Below are positions 25,201-33,609 of a stretch of 64,000 nucleotides of DNA, one piece after another. The position numbers and the translations under genes were made by a program. The stretch comes from Saprospiraceae bacterium. GTDB lineage: Bacteria; Bacteroidota; Bacteroidia; Chitinophagales; Saprospiraceae. Numbering within the stretch: the first letter of the stretch is position 1; each line of letters starts with the position of its first letter. The DNA lies in the NCBI GenBank assembly GCA_025055285.1, contig JANWXM010000003.1, positions 94,714-158,713 of the forward strand, written 5' to 3'. The notes under the pieces were generated by a model, which saw only the letters and a program-made list of their open reading frames with translations, ran no database searches and was not told the origin of the DNA.

Positions 25201-28200
25201 CTAACCTCCGCGAGCCGGCATGGCGTATTCGATTGTGTAATCCTAGTTCGGGCATGCGCATACCCGAGCCTGTTTTGTTTTTTGACAACAAAGGGCGGAT
25301 GCCGTTGCTTACTGTGTTGAACGTAAGCTCGCTCCCTGACACTCAAGTGCTAGCTATTGAGCCCAGCTCGGATGGGCAATGGCTAGTTCGCTTGCCCGAG
25401 TTAGCTGCACCCTCTTGTATCGAACTGCTCGTACGGGCTGCAGCACCAGTGGATTGCCAGCCTGATACGCTGCGCGTTCGAGCGGGATTTCGATGTCCAG
25501 GGCAGGTTGAACCCTGTTTCCTAAAAAGAGACTTGGAACTGTACTACCGCTTAGATCCAGCATTACCTCAAGTCATTGTCCTGAGCTCGCCTACGTCAAT
25601 AGAGCTTTGTACACCAGTGCCTTACGAAGTTTACTTAGTCAATCAAGGTGAAGGACCGATGTACGACATTTTTTTGCTGCTGCAATTGCCCGAAGCAGGT
25701 TTGACGTACGTTTCCGGCAGTTTATCTGCTGAATACAATGGCGTTAGGTTGCCGCTGCCCGACCCTCAGCTCACGCCGGCAGGGTTGCAGATTTGGGTGA
25801 ATTTTGCTCAGTTGCCTTTCTCTTTGGAGGCCTTACCCGGGCTTGCTTTCGCTCCGAACAACGTGCTGGTATTCCGTTTCTTAGTGGCGCCGAATTGCGA
25901 TTACCTCGATGCTGCGCGTATCCGCTATAGGGCTGCTTGGCAAGATGCCTGTGTTAGTTCAGAAAAAAAGACAGATCGCTTTGCTGCACCTCCTCCAAAT
26001 ATTCTCGGCGCTCCCACCCAAACCAACAACTACGCCATCAACTTTAGGGTGCCTGAGGTAGCGGCTCATTGCTCACACGTGCCAGTGCGCGTACGTATTG
26101 CCAACCCTGGCAACTTAGGCCCTACGCAGGCAGGTGAGAAGATTCGCCTAGTTCTGCCCGAAGGTTTTCAATACGTGGCTGGCAGCGTAAGGTCTATTCA
26201 CAACGGACCTACTCTTGAACCCTCTACTGCGATTGCCGACGGCAATCTTTTTCTCGTCTTCGACCTGCCTCAGGGAGTCGGCGCGGGCGATTCTATTGTA
26301 TTCGAAATAGTCGTGCGCAATCAGCGGCCTGCACCTAGTTGCGCGTACCTAGCTGCCCTTAAGGCTCAAATGCTTCAGACGGTTACACTTCCTTGCGGGA
26401 CAAGTAGTTGCCAGGTTAGCTTTGCCATGTTAGAAGCAGAAACCTCGCTGTTACTGGAGAAAAATCGCTATGCGTTAGCCAACCTCAGAGGCACGGCTGT
26501 TCCTCTCAATTCCAACACCGAGAGATGGGACATGCAGGTAGAGATTCTCAACGCCTCTGCTGTTCGAGGAGAGGGTTCTCTAACCCTCGAAGTCTTTCTA
26601 GATGCCGACATGAATGGAATTCTCGATACAAAAGATTCCTTCTTGCGCTTCGTTGGAGTGCCTATAGATAGTTTGTTGCCCTTGACCGCAACGCCGGTCT
26701 CCTTCACAGTGCAAGTACCTTCGACGCTGGGATGCGCGGGCATATGGGTAATCTTGCGCGACACGGCATGTGCCTGCTTAGCAGATACCATCTACCTTTC
26801 AGTGAATACCCCGTTGCACAATGCGGGGCCAGACCTGATCCTGTGTGCTGGCCAGGAGGTTATCTTAGGCAGCATACCTTTGGCGGGTGCTACATATGCA
26901 TGGAGCCCTCCCTCTAGCGTAAGCAACCCAAAATTACCTAATCCATCCTATCGTTACGACGGGCCTTTCGATGCCTCGATGCAATACGAGCAGCTGCTCC
27001 TGCTAACGACGACGCGTGCCCAGGGGTGCAAGTCGCAAGACACTGTGCGCATTGTAACACGAAAAGTAAAGGCCTCTCTGACAGCGATTCCTATACGCTG
27101 CGCAGGAGACAGCACAGGCGTGCTCCGTGCCTCTGTAAGTGGCGCATGGCCGCCGGTGCAATACTTATGGGATGATTTATCTATTGCGGATAGTTTGCGC
27201 GCACAGCTCCCCGCCGGCACATATCGCTTGACGGTACGAGACTCGCTGGGTTGCTCAGATACCGTTTCAGCAGTTGTCCACGAGCCTTCGCCACTGGTCG
27301 TTCAACTAAATTCTTCAAACTATAATGGCTTTGGCGTCTCGTGTGCCGGAGCACGAGATGGCAGCATCAGTGCTTTTGCAAGCGGAGGTATACCGCCTTA
27401 TGCCTACCAATGGCAGCCTACAGGGAATGGCGCTAACCTGAGTAGCTTGCCGCCTGGCACATATGCGCTCACATTAACGGATGCTAACTTGTGTACGTGG
27501 GAAGCTATAGTAGTGTTAACTGAGCCGCTGCCGCTACAAGTATCCATTGTGGCCGAAGACGAACGCTGCATTGGTTCGGCCAACGGGAACCTGTCTCTTA
27601 CCATCTCGGGTGGGGTAGGCCCATACCGCATCAACAATCAACCTCCAGGTGGGGCAACGCAGGTACTTACAGACTTATCTGGTGGTTCCTATACTGTAAT
27701 CGTTACTGATGCCAACGGATGCAGCATTAGTGCCGAAGCAACGCTACAGACGTTGACCTCTATGGTGTCTGTCAGTGCAGATTCTGTTCGTTGCTTTGGC
27801 GGTTCAGATGGTCGCGCTGAGGTATTGGCCTCTGGATATTCGCCGTTTGCCTATGTTTGGTCGAACAAAGATACTACCGCTGCTATCGTTGCTCCAGCAG
27901 GCACCTATACGGTGACAGTGTCGGATGCGCTGGGTTGTACTTACGTCCTGCAGACGAAAATTGATCAGCCATCTTTACTTACAGGACAAGTCGTGGCTCA
28001 AGGGGTGCGTTGCTTCGGCGACAGCAATGGTCGCATTGAGCTATCAGCCCAAGGCGGGACACCTCCCTATCGATTTGATCAGGGCGGTCAACCTGTGTCC
28101 TCGCCTATAACAGGCCTTTCTCCAGGCACTTATACTTTTACCTTGACCGATGCTAAAGGATGTGTGGCTTCTTTGACAGCTCTTGTAAGCCAACCGGCTC

Positions 28201-29207
28201 CGCTAGGGATGAATTTCACAGTGACTGACGTGCGCTGCGCCGGCCAAAAAACGGGTGCTGTTTTGGCCCAGCCTTCAGGAGGCACACCACCTTATGCATA
28301 TGCGTGGTCGAATGGAGCCAACACCGTCTCAATACAAAGTCTCGCTGGAGGGAGTTATACGCTAACACTGACCGATGGGGCTGGATGTACCTTTACGGCT
28401 ACAGCCAAAGTGCGCGAACCAGAACCTTATACTCCTAACTTTGAGGTGGAGCGCACCCCTTGCGCCAATCGGGCGAACGGCATTTTGGTAGTATCGGGCT
28501 TTCCACAGGGTACGCGCTACAGGCTCAATCAGTTGCCCGACACCGATATTCCTCGCTTTGTAGGCGTAGGAGGCGGCTCTTTGAAACTAACGGTTCTGGA
28601 TACGGCTGGTTGTCGCTTTGATTACGACTTCAATATGCCGACTTTACCAGCCCAATTGGGCGAAGTATTGACAGATACAACCATCCGCCTAGGCGACAGT
28701 GCTTATCTGCGCGTCCAGCTCTCTCCACAAGCTGTTAATGCTGCTCCGGTGCGTTTTCGCTGGGTCAATCCTAGCGATGTGTTGGCGGGCTGCGATACGT
28801 GTTTGGCTCTTTGGGTACAACCGCTGCGAACTACCCTTTACCTTGTTGAATTTACCACTGAAAGCGGCTGTCGCTCAGAAAGTCGCGTTGTCGTGCGTGT
28901 AGTGCGCGATGGCGTATATGCGCCTAATGTCATTCATCCGGAGGCTTTGACGCTTGATAACCAGCGCTTTATGCTTTATGCGCGTACTGGCCTGGTGCGT
29001 TCTATTCGCCTAATGCGCGTTTTTGACCGATGGGGAGAGCTCCTCTTTGAGCAGCGCGCTTTTGCTCCTAATGATCCCGCCCTTGGTTGGGACGGCCACT
29101 ATCGCGGCCAGCCGCTTAATCCCGGTGTATACATCTGGTACGCCGAAGTAGAGTACCTCGATGGTGCCGTAGAGCTCCTCAAGGGCGACGTCCTTCTGGT
29201 TCGATAA
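22290..29207 (+). CDS. Giant T9SS type B surface adhesin with DUF11-like, PKD-like and SprB repeats
   Basis: A 2305-aa exported protein. A signal peptide (WPTSVALCIALTSLSSAQA) precedes about 1,480 residues of repeated DUF11/COG1361-like beta domains. Recurrent phrases mark them, such as VKVTNPNNQ, TFTLRNEGIGNAYQVFV and VRIANPGNLGPTQAGE with paired cysteines. Residues about 1510-1595 form a PKD-like domain (AGPDLILCAGQEVILG, then YAWSPPSSVSNPKLPNPS). Residues about 1600-2115 hold six SprB-type repeats and a degenerate seventh. The last ~100 residues are a T9SS type B sorting domain (RLMRVFDRWGELLFEQ, GWDGHYRGQ, GVYIWYAEVEYLDG). The usual entry motif (FSPNGDGxND) is replaced by VIHPEALTLDNQRF. 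SprB relatives carry cells in gliding or bind surfaces; the role here is inferred from the domains. Confidence 0.9.
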   Translation: MTILHTRWPTSVALCIALTSLSSAQAPSVTTLIPVDLSACSEVVFTVKVTNPNNQPTANGELRYCLSDGLSYLGAAGITVGDSSNLRCPQFILPSIPAKDSLTFSLRVRVGCFPVDVGERRDTLFVSLNNNPLLPFLGSTYNIRTPLITLTPGINWSFSGANGEVFTRTFTLRNEGIGNAYQVFVIDPYANAGLELIQTTGIYKGDTLILNGSALGPDGFLAFRDSTVVTQTFRLRGCSLATNAVAYGWACTSGEFCTALRFQQYEVYSSEVVQAVVKVRFERPFVTPQPCRQDSIVLLVENKGQVPAFHLTWTHGLVPNSVLSAQEGVKQSECHPMTQFRAGETLLADASNGLPSEPYLFPLSILKSDPDGPGGLSDEDGDGEFDDLAPGATARLSFLFAHDPQCKPCNQNLTRQYIAADINFVNACNRPETSLLDPANGNIGISFEQHRLEVEHDFILWADSVYTFSYDLDAAYTGLSEICPNDSIIAQFTLPVTLQVPSAFFPEMDGQPVWWWKSDDTTLNLLLPRSHGKVLVPLLVVCPPDIDNSAICTPTYEPRTYRMPVRVYWRCGNGCPFPYELVCIGGPYFTVDCPRPQDSTQQHGIFADTFFVQRLSLGYVDNLLSAQVAPQPGLQLDIALPFDTVLMQAFGRVEGFLGEAFDSAKIELYYWSGGSPFFHLLSAQLVVADIETGLSATCAGLQPAYREIDGYHIWAFDLLPLAVPGGCLANSGIRLTAGDSIRLELLAQMTQGLPTREARFVNDLRIRFPYRVGGDTLLCKTANAAFRCINPLYDVNLLASIQDGVCGHLVLDVFLQQGVSGKVSTDLFPGEIRPLFAYDTLTVEIPLGYTYVPGSSQWLYRVGDGVLGEPPAAVVSLPDPDILPLANGHQLLRYVRPAGLPVTDYYKGGAASSLSLMLNVFCPPDTAIFPVRIIGNSYFSLFDTVSVFYNGFTGHLENLNETGLEALNAVSNLREPAWRIRLCNPSSGMRIPEPVLFFDNKGRMPLLTVLNVSSLPDTQVLAIEPSSDGQWLVRLPELAAPSCIELLVRAAAPVDCQPDTLRVRAGFRCPGQVEPCFLKRDLELYYRLDPALPQVIVLSSPTSIELCTPVPYEVYLVNQGEGPMYDIFLLLQLPEAGLTYVSGSLSAEYNGVRLPLPDPQLTPAGLQIWVNFAQLPFSLEALPGLAFAPNNVLVFRFLVAPNCDYLDAARIRYRAAWQDACVSSEKKTDRFAAPPPNILGAPTQTNNYAINFRVPEVAAHCSHVPVRVRIANPGNLGPTQAGEKIRLVLPEGFQYVAGSVRSIHNGPTLEPSTAIADGNLFLVFDLPQGVGAGDSIVFEIVVRNQRPAPSCAYLAALKAQMLQTVTLPCGTSSCQVSFAMLEAETSLLLEKNRYALANLRGTAVPLNSNTERWDMQVEILNASAVRGEGSLTLEVFLDADMNGILDTKDSFLRFVGVPIDSLLPLTATPVSFTVQVPSTLGCAGIWVILRDTACACLADTIYLSVNTPLHNAGPDLILCAGQEVILGSIPLAGATYAWSPPSSVSNPKLPNPSYRYDGPFDASMQYEQLLLLTTTRAQGCKSQDTVRIVTRKVKASLTAIPIRCAGDSTGVLRASVSGAWPPVQYLWDDLSIADSLRAQLPAGTYRLTVRDSLGCSDTVSAVVHEPSPLVVQLNSSNYNGFGVSCAGARDGSISAFASGGIPPYAYQWQPTGNGANLSSLPPGTYALTLTDANLCTWEAIVVLTEPLPLQVSIVAEDERCIGSANGNLSLTISGGVGPYRINNQPPGGATQVLTDLSGGSYTVIVTDANGCSISAEATLQTLTSMVSVSADSVRCFGGSDGRAEVLASGYSPFAYVWSNKDTTAAIVAPAGTYTVTVSDALGCTYVLQTKIDQPSLLTGQVVAQGVRCFGDSNGRIELSAQGGTPPYRFDQGGQPVSSPITGLSPGTYTFTLTDAKGCVASLTALVSQPAPLGMNFTVTDVRCAGQKTGAVLAQPSGGTPPYAYAWSNGANTVSIQSLAGGSYTLTLTDGAGCTFTATAKVREPEPYTPNFEVERTPCANRANGILVVSGFPQGTRYRLNQLPDTDIPRFVGVGGGSLKLTVLDTAGCRFDYDFNMPTLPAQLGEVLTDTTIRLGDSAYLRVQLSPQAVNAAPVRFRWVNPSDVLAGCDTCLALWVQPLRTTLYLVEFTTESGCRSESRVVVRVVRDGVYAPNVIHPEALTLDNQRFMLYARTGLVRSIRLMRVFDRWGELLFEQRAFAPNDPALGWDGHYRGQPLNPGVYIWYAEVEYLDGAVELLKGDVLLVR
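27090..28640 (+). repeat. SprB repeat array (7 units) in the 2305-aa adhesin
   Basis: About 73-codon units begin with (R/S)C(A/F/I)GxxxG and contain SGGxPPYxYxW, GTYxxTxxD(A/S)xGC and an (E/Q)P closing turn. Unit starts are near 27096, 27342, 27560, 27790, 28008, 28230 and 28460. The last unit has lost the central PYxYxW core. The units are divergent at DNA level, so the array is old rather than recently expanded. Confidence 0.85.
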
Positions 29208-29753
29208 GTTTCCGCCGCAGAACGAATAAGTGCCTGGTCATCTAGCACTTTGTATAAAGTTAAGGATTAATGCTTTGATTGTTTCAACCAACGAGCCATG
29301 AAGGGCAAGGCTACGCATTTGGCGAACGAAAGCAATACCTTGAGCTGCTGAAAACTAATTTTAGTCGACGATTTATGGACGCACAGGTTTATTGAGGTTT
29401 TTCGTTGTGAAAAAGTGTTGGTTTGTATTTCTAGTTGTCTGATTTCTATGCAAAAACGTGAAAGCAAATAACTAATTCTGAGACTTGGTACATGAAAAAC
29501 ACAGGCCAGAGCGCTGATACTGACGGATAGGCAGAAATATCTTTTTTGGAGCTACTGATTTTCGAGGTGTCTTGTCGTGAGGACTTTTCTTGAGGAGGGT
29601 CGAATTATTTCACAGGTTCAGCAAGTGCGTTCCAACCACTAGGCATTTGAAGTTCACACCGATTTAACGCAAATCTACTTACAGGTTCGCTCTATCTTCG
29701 CCCCATCGAAGTATCGCATTTATGCGGTGTTTTTTCCTCATTTTTTTGCAATT
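29208..29753. other. Intergenic stretch, no gene seen
   Basis: A 546-bp, rather A/T-rich region between the adhesin gene and the PhoD-like gene. No convincing reading frame or RNA gene was found on either strand. TATCTTCG near 29692-29699 is a one-mismatch -7 box that may serve the PhoD-like gene. Confidence 0.45.
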
Positions 29754-31115
29754 ATGATGCGTTGGATTGCTTGCTCCTGTTTTTCATTTATCGCTATTTT
29801 GGTAGAACCATTCTTTTTTTGTTCGCTTTTTGCCCAGCACCCTTTGTTGCAAGCTGGACCAATGTTAGGGTATGTAGACATGAAAGAGGTGCTTCTTTGG
29901 GTGCAGACGAAACAGGAGGCTCAAGTTTACTTTGAATATTGGGACAAGGAGAACCCTTCACAGCGGTATGCAACTGAGTCGGTCACTACCCACAAGCGGT
30001 TGGGTTTTACGGCCAAATGCATAGCCGATCGCGTAGAGCCAGGCCGTTCGTATGCTTATCAGCTTTACATCAATCGGGAGGCCGTAACGCTACCTTATCC
30101 GACGGAGTTCAAGACCCAACCCTTGTGGCGCTGGCGGACAGATCCTCCGGCCTTTACCGTAGCTGCAGGTAGCTGTTCATACATTAACGAAGAGCGCTAC
30201 GACCGCCCTGGACGCCCTTACGGAAGCAACTACCGCATATTCAATGCCATAGCTGCTCAAAAGCCTGATCTTATGATCTGGCTAGGAGACAATATGTATT
30301 TGCGCGAGCCAGATTGGTATACGCGTACAGGTTTTCTGCATCGTTTCACGCATGACCGTTCCTTGCCCGACCTGCAACCCCTGTTGGCTGCGACTCACCA
30401 CTACGCCATCTGGGATGACCACGACTATGGCCCTAACGATAGTGACGGCACTTGGATCAACAAAGACCTCGCTTGGGAGGTCTTCCAGGCCTTTTGGGGC
30501 AACCCGACTTTTGGCTTGCCAGGCCAAAAAGGTTGTACCACCCAGTTTCAGTATATTGATGTGGATTTTTTCTTACTCGATAATCGATACTTTCGCACGC
30601 CTAACAATTGCAAAACATGCCCTTGTACGATTTTGGGTAAAGAGCAAATGGACTGGCTTCGAGGCGCATTGGCCGCTAGTTTAGCGCCTTATAAGGTGAT
30701 AGCAATGGGTGGTCAATTTTTAAATACGCATGCCGACTACGAAACGTACATCCATCTTTGCCCGGCCGAGCGCGATAGCTTGCTCGCCTTTATTGAGCGA
30801 GAGAACATTCGCGGCGTCATTTTCCTTACCGGCGACCGCCACCACGGCGAATTAAGCGCTTACAAAAACGCGCGCGGGAATTGGATTTACGAACTCACTA
30901 CCTCGCCGCTCACTTCTGGTGTGCACACGGGTGCTGCTCGCGAGGTCAATCGCCATCGAGTAGAAGGGTCGCTGGTAACGGAACACAACTTTGCTTTGCT
31001 GCGTTTTAGCGGGCCGCGCACCCAGCGCCAGGTGGAAATAGCCCTCCTAAATAGCGAGGGTAATATCTTGTGGAAAAAAACCATTCTCCCAAACGGTGAA
31101 TTGGTTAAAGAATGA
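29754..31115 (+). CDS. PhoD-like metallophosphatase, exported
   Basis: A 453-aa secreted enzyme of the alkaline phosphatase D family (phosphomonoesterase or phosphodiesterase). A signal peptide (WIACSCFSFIAILVEPFFFCSLFAQ) precedes an N-terminal Ig-like domain (AGPMLGYVDMKEVLLWVQT). The metallophosphatase core shows GSCSYINEERYDRPG, PDLMIWLGDNMY (metal GD), YAIWDDHDYGPND (DDHD), and a late FLTGDRHHGELS. These are the metal-ligand motifs of PhoD. The frame extends upstream to a GTG at 29727, but the ATG at 29754 gives a clean signal peptide. gpsA follows 27 bp later, with a small hairpin (AATGAGG/CCTCATT, 31111-31129) over the stop codon. Confidence 0.88.
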   Translation: MMRWIACSCFSFIAILVEPFFFCSLFAQHPLLQAGPMLGYVDMKEVLLWVQTKQEAQVYFEYWDKENPSQRYATESVTTHKRLGFTAKCIADRVEPGRSYAYQLYINREAVTLPYPTEFKTQPLWRWRTDPPAFTVAAGSCSYINEERYDRPGRPYGSNYRIFNAIAAQKPDLMIWLGDNMYLREPDWYTRTGFLHRFTHDRSLPDLQPLLAATHHYAIWDDHDYGPNDSDGTWINKDLAWEVFQAFWGNPTFGLPGQKGCTTQFQYIDVDFFLLDNRYFRTPNNCKTCPCTILGKEQMDWLRGALAASLAPYKVIAMGGQFLNTHADYETYIHLCPAERDSLLAFIERENIRGVIFLTGDRHHGELSAYKNARGNWIYELTTSPLTSGVHTGAAREVNRHRVEGSLVTEHNFALLRFSGPRTQRQVEIALLNSEGNILWKKTILPNGELVKE

Positions 31116-31142
31116 GGGTATGCCTCATTAACTTTTGAGTAC

Positions 31143-32225
31143 ATGGACAGCGATACTCGACCTGTTGGTGTCATCGGTGCTGGCTCTTTTGGTATTGCTA
31201 TTGCTAATGTGTTAGCTTGCAACCACCAAGTACTTCTCTACAGCCGCAAGGCAGATAAGGTGGAGCAAATCAACAAAGCACATCAGTGCGATGAAGTGTT
31301 TGTCAATCCTCGCGTGCAAGCCACTGATGACGTAGAAGAAATTACGTCCAGATGTCGACTACTTTTTCCTCTTGTACCTTCTGACAATTTCCGCCAAATG
31401 ATGCGCGTATTTGGGCCCTATCTAAAGCCCTATCACTTCCTTATTCACGGCACGAAAGGCTTCGACTTGGTACCTCCCTTCTGTGAAGATAGGCTTGAAG
31501 TAGAGGGCTTTGTGCTTTCTCGCGAGTATATGCGCACAATGAGCGAAGTGATTCTTGAGGAGAGTTGTGTGTTGCGCGTTGGCTATTTGGCTGGCCCTAG
31601 CCTGGCTCGAGAAATTTTGGAGGGAAAACCCTCTGCTGCTGTAATTGCCAGCCATTTTCAGGAGGTCATTCAGGCTGGGCAGGTAGCGTTATCCTCCAAA
31701 AATTATCGCGCTTTTGGTTCCTTCGATCTGTTGGGTGCTGAACTGGCGGGCGCCTTCAAGAATATTATCGCTCTTGGCGCTGGCCTTTTAGACGGCCATG
31801 GCTTAGGGCGAAACCTCCATGGCATTTTTATCTCTCGAGGGCTGCGCGAAATGCTCTACCTTGGCAGCATGTTGGGAGCCTCTAACCGAGCTTTTCTCGG
31901 AATCGCGGGCATAGGCGATATGGTCACCACCTCGACAAGCCCTCATAGTCGGAACTATCAGTCTGGAGTACAGCTGGCCAAAGGAAAAACAGTCGAGCAA
32001 ATTCGCAGCGATAACACTTTCCTTGCTGAAGGTATTCGTACCCTGCGCATTGTTCGACAGCTCATAAGACAAAACAACCTCGACTCTCCCATAATGGATA
32101 TTTTATACAAGGTGGTCTTCGAACAATATCCTATTGAACATGCCGTAGATGAGTTGATGTCTTTATCCTACGATGAAGACTTGGACTTTTTAGAAATGAC
32201 AACTAGGCCGAAATACCGCTCTTAG
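31143..32225 (+). CDS. gpsA: NAD(P)-dependent glycerol-3-phosphate dehydrogenase
   Basis: A 360-aa cytosolic enzyme that reduces dihydroxyacetone phosphate to sn-glycerol-3-phosphate for phospholipid synthesis. The nucleotide-binding loop is VIGAGSFGIAIANVLA (10-25). GTKGFD and the family box AGPSLAREIL follow. The catalytic lysine sits in ELAGAFKNIIALGAGLLDGHGLGRN. The C-terminal helical domain includes FLGIAGIGDMVTT and EGIRTLR. It is somewhat longer than E. coli GpsA (339 aa), mostly at the C-terminus. Confidence 0.94.
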   Translation: MDSDTRPVGVIGAGSFGIAIANVLACNHQVLLYSRKADKVEQINKAHQCDEVFVNPRVQATDDVEEITSRCRLLFPLVPSDNFRQMMRVFGPYLKPYHFLIHGTKGFDLVPPFCEDRLEVEGFVLSREYMRTMSEVILEESCVLRVGYLAGPSLAREILEGKPSAAVIASHFQEVIQAGQVALSSKNYRAFGSFDLLGAELAGAFKNIIALGAGLLDGHGLGRNLHGIFISRGLREMLYLGSMLGASNRAFLGIAGIGDMVTTSTSPHSRNYQSGVQLAKGKTVEQIRSDNTFLAEGIRTLRIVRQLIRQNNLDSPIMDILYKVVFEQYPIEHAVDELMSLSYDEDLDFLEMTTRPKYRS

Positions 32226-32440
32226 AAGGCAGCACATGCTTTAGATAGCCATCGGGAACATCGCTTCTTCACGGGGCGAAAACGCTCTCTTGTTGCTGGT
32301 ATTCTATAGATCAAAGTATCTCAATACTTGAATGAAAAGACCTTGCCCTCACCATATGGAACGAGCCCTGAGAAGCGTTCCCTGCACTGAACTGGATAAA
32401 AACTTTTGCCTCATAGGAAACGATACTTCATCTTATCGCT

Positions 32441-32448
32441 TACATTTG
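32441..32448 (+). promoter_or_regulatory. -7 promoter box for the PorP/SprF gene (TACATTTG)
   Basis: An exact TAnnTTTG match about 54 bp upstream of the ATG. Its extended sequence TACATTTGCA is the same as at the promoter of the 2305-aa adhesin gene. No convincing -33 element was found. The box lies within a longer alternative frame, which favours the ATG at 32502. Confidence 0.5.
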
Positions 32449-32501
32449 CAGCTAACTCAAATCTTTTTGACCAAGTACATATTGGAAATAAGTACTTAAT
32501 C

Positions 32502-33560
32502 ATGCGCCTGTCTCAATGCATCTGGCTAGTTGGTGTACTTGCGTTTAGCCCTCAAATGCATGGGCAAGATATTCACTTCACGCAGTACAATATGTCACCT
32601 ATGACGCTAAATCCCGCAAACGTAGGCCGATTTGAAGGTACCATTCGGGTTGGAGGCATTTACCGCAATCAGTGGTCGAGCATTATTAATAATCCTTACA
32701 GCACGCCCTCCGCATGGGTAGATGCACCCATCATTCGCGGGCTTCGCCCAAAAGATTGGATAGGTGTGGGTTTGCTCCTCTATCAAGATCGCGCGGGGGC
32801 TGCAGGACTGACGCATGGCGCTTTCAAGTTCGGCGCCACTTATCATCTCGCATTTGGCAAGAAAGGCAACACTGTGCTTTCTGTAGGAGGGCATTATGGC
32901 GGTGAACAGCGGCGCATCGACATCAACCGCCTCCAATTTAGCGATGGTTTCAATAAGCAAGGCGAATACGTCCCAGCCTTGAGCATGGACAACGGTCGCG
33001 TTCTGGGAAGCGCCAACTATCGGGATATTGATCTTGGAGTTGTTTTCTTCTCCAAAATCAATAAAACCATGGATTTGCACTTGGGTTTCTCGGTTTATCA
33101 CCTTACGGAACCCAATTACAGCTTGATTGGCAGCGGTCCTGGCTCAGGTCCTACACCTGGCCCGCAGCAGGGCTTTGCGCGTTTGCCGCGCCGGTACGTA
33201 ACCCACGGTCAGTTTAACGTCGAGTGGGGTAAGCGATTTACCCTTAGCCCCTCCTTCCTCTTTCAAACCATGGAGAAAAATGATGAAATCATCGTCCAAA
33301 CGATGGCCGGTTACTTGTTCAATCCAGAGAAAGATGTCACCTTGCGCGCGGGCGTAGGTTATCGCCTCAGCGATGCCATTCACGTTATGGTCGGTGCAAG
33401 GGTCAAAGATCTCACGATTGGTGCAGCGTATGATATCAATATCTCTGACCTGACCATTGTTAGTAATTATCGCGGTGGCTTTGAAATTGCTGCCAACTAC
33501 ATTATAAAAATTTATAAACCTACAGTAATTAAAACCAAAGTGCTTTGCCCGCGCTTCTAG
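32502..33560 (+). CDS. PorP/SprF family outer-membrane protein
   Basis: A 352-aa beta-barrel of the PorP/SprF family, which in T9SS bacteria holds or presents type B substrates at the surface. A signal peptide (MRLSQCIWLVGVLAFSPQMHGQ) is followed by the family opening DIHFTQYNMSPMTLNPANVGRFEGT. GGIYRNQWSSI, the loop DWIGVGLLLYQDRAGAAGLTHG and the C-terminal strands (LRAGVGYRLSDAIHVMVG, TIGAAYDINIS) follow. The longer upstream frame begins with an implausible sequence. An OmpA/PD40 gene follows 49 bp later, the standard PorP-PorE-like pairing. Confidence 0.92.
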   Translation: MRLSQCIWLVGVLAFSPQMHGQDIHFTQYNMSPMTLNPANVGRFEGTIRVGGIYRNQWSSIINNPYSTPSAWVDAPIIRGLRPKDWIGVGLLLYQDRAGAAGLTHGAFKFGATYHLAFGKKGNTVLSVGGHYGGEQRRIDINRLQFSDGFNKQGEYVPALSMDNGRVLGSANYRDIDLGVVFFSKINKTMDLHLGFSVYHLTEPNYSLIGSGPGSGPTPGPQQGFARLPRRYVTHGQFNVEWGKRFTLSPSFLFQTMEKNDEIIVQTMAGYLFNPEKDVTLRAGVGYRLSDAIHVMVGARVKDLTIGAAYDINISDLTIVSNYRGGFEIAANYIIKIYKPTVIKTKVLCPRF

Positions 33561-33609
33561 TTCGCCAAAAGACGCATTCTTCCAGATCGCTAAAAAAGAG
33601 ATATCTACC

